From Anaerolineales bacterium (lineage in GTDB: Bacteria > Chloroflexota > Anaerolineae > Anaerolineales > Villigracilaceae): a stretch of 13,737 nt of DNA. Below are positions 12,891 to 13,737 of the stretch, one piece after another. Below the pieces are notes generated by a model, which was given only the letters and a program-made list of their open reading frames with translations, was not told where the DNA came from and ran no database searches. The stretch is taken from NCBI GenBank assembly GCA_025966435.1, contig JAICRQ010000034.1, positions 1-13,737 of the forward strand, in the 5' to 3' direction. The position numbers and the translations under genes are program-made. Positions within the stretch are counted from its first letter, which is position 1. Every line of letters begins with the position of its first letter.

Positions 12891-13737
12891 TTACCTGTCT
12901 ACTTGTATACGTGTGTACCCGTAAACATTCTTCTTCAGTTCAGCCATCGTGGTCAACTCATCTCTCAACCTCTGGTAACGCGCTGCCCCCCCTTGTTCCA
13001 CCTCGCCAGGATTGGTAATTGCGATCATGCCATGCTCGTATAGATACTCGACATAGGCGCCGGCTTTTTCGATCACGAGCAGCTGGTTGTAGCCGCCTGT
13101 TTCACCGTAGACAGCCCGGCAGACTTCATTTATGGTAAGCGGCTCACGCAGCGCCCTGACAGCTCTGCTCATCCGCCGGGCGATATTTTGTCGGGTCGCC
13201 TCGATCTGTGCAGGGAGGTCCGTGATTACATCGTCGTGGCCGTTGAAAATAAAACGCGCCTCCTGTGCCCAATGCTGAAAGCGCGCCAGAGATTCGAGAT
13301 AGTGGTCAAGTCCGCTGTTCGGCAGGATCGATTCAGGGGTCAGATGCGGCGTGACGCCTTTTACGACCAGGTCACCGCAGAAAATCACATCGTCCAGGCG
13401 GATGGCGACATGACCGGGACAATGCCCGGGCAAATGGACGAACTCAAACGGACCGAGCTGCATATCTATGTCTGTATAGGTGAAATCCACTGGGATAGAT
13501 TGGAGTAAGGTTTTTGAAGATCGGTGAATGCCGAGGATTTGTCCGCGCGTCTCCTCGGAAAGACCCGTTTCGGCGAGGAACGAAGCCAGACGCCGTCCGA
13601 TCCGTGCCGAGCTGGCGTCATGGTGCGCGACGGTTTGCACATCCAGCTCATGGCATCCGACTCTTGCCTTTGCAAGCGGGCGCAGTTTTGCGAGTCCGCC
13701 AAAGTGATCGATATGGGCATGGGTCAGCAGGATGTGA
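12891..13737 (-). CDS. Metallo-beta-lactamase-fold hydrolase with C-terminal winged helix, N-terminus beyond the edge
   Basis: Partial gene: 281 codons are visible and the frame stays open to the right edge. A GTG at 13638-13640 would give a 249-residue protein but is not the true start, because the frame upstream encodes HILLTHAHIDHFGGL (from 13736), which contains the HxHxDH metal-binding motif (13704-13721). Other metal ligands follow: the His of LPGHCPGHVAI, the Asp of FCGDLVV and the His of FNGHDD. After the hydrolase core, residues from about ATRQNIARRM onward form a helical, winged-helix-like tail (LTINEVCRAVYGE, VEYLYEHGMIAI), as in the LACTB2/PksB-like branch. The substrate is unknown; acyl-thioester, nucleic acid or lactone hydrolysis are all possible. 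It is the first visible gene of the operon, 12 bp before dehydrogenase B, suggesting a thioesterase-like role, which is inference. Confidence 0.87.
   Translation of the reverse strand, partial: HILLTHAHIDHFGGLAKLRPLAKARVGCHELDVQTVAHHDASSARIGRRLASFLAETGLSEETRGQILGIHRSSKTLLQSIPVDFTYTDIDMQLGPFEFVHLPGHCPGHVAIRLDDVIFCGDLVVKGVTPHLTPESILPNSGLDHYLESLARFQHWAQEARFIFNGHDDVITDLPAQIEATRQNIARRMSRAVRALREPLTINEVCRAVYGETGGYNQLLVIEKAGAYVEYLYEHGMIAITNPGEVEQGGAARYQRLRDELTTMAELKKNVYGYTRIQVDR

Noticed and set aside
12891..13640. Metallo-hydrolase as a complete 249-residue protein starting at GTG 13640
   Set aside because: The frame continues upstream to the edge and encodes the HxHxDH motif needed for metal binding, so the GTG is internal and the gene is cut by the window.

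Overview
The window reads as a stretch of a bacterial chromosome of moderate GC. Dense short-gap operons, stand-alone GAF/HD-GYP proteins, a FadN-type beta-oxidation locus and intergenic hairpin elements would suit an environmental Chloroflexota (Anaerolineae-like) bacterium. That assignment is inference from general impression; no rRNA or marker gene is present. All real genes fall into three blocks. No tRNA, rRNA, CRISPR array, transposase or phage gene was seen.

Block 1 (1-3532, + strand) is a chromate-resistance-type cluster. It holds the 3' end of a ChrB-domain-like gene, a low-molecular-weight phosphatase/arsenate-reductase-fold protein with an altered P-loop, a two-domain ChrA transporter starting at TTG, a stand-alone ChrB C-terminal-domain protein, and a major facilitator transporter. 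The cluster ends at a 30-bp perfect palindrome that fills the gap to the convergent gene.

Block 2 (3564-6241) has a minus-strand GAF plus HD-GYP cyclic-di-GMP phosphodiesterase. Divergent from it are an arylamine N-acetyltransferase, whose true start is probably internal and leaderless, and an overlapping small four-helix membrane protein. A strong bidirectional hairpin terminator lies at 6257-6287.

Block 3 (6290-13737, all minus strand) is a fatty-acid beta-oxidation operon. In transcription order it encodes a metallo-beta-lactamase-fold hydrolase (cut by the right edge), acyl-CoA dehydrogenase B, acyl-CoA dehydrogenase A, a fused 3-hydroxyacyl-CoA dehydrogenase/enoyl-CoA hydratase (FadN type), a thiolase (FadA type) and an SCP2 sterol-carrier-domain protein. 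Together these cover the whole cycle: dehydrogenation, hydration, second oxidation and thiolysis, with SCP2 a possible acyl carrier. The order matches the logic of Bacillus fadN-fadA-fadE, but fadE is replaced by two short dehydrogenases.

The most interesting signal is that these two dehydrogenases have complementary defects. One keeps the catalytic glutamate and its own FAD loop but has degenerate neighbour-subunit FAD motifs; the other has the reverse. This predicts an obligate heteromeric enzyme, like the alpha2beta2 FadE pairs of mycobacterial steroid catabolism. A second pattern is that every gap of more than 50 bp inside this operon holds its own, unrelated inverted-repeat element.
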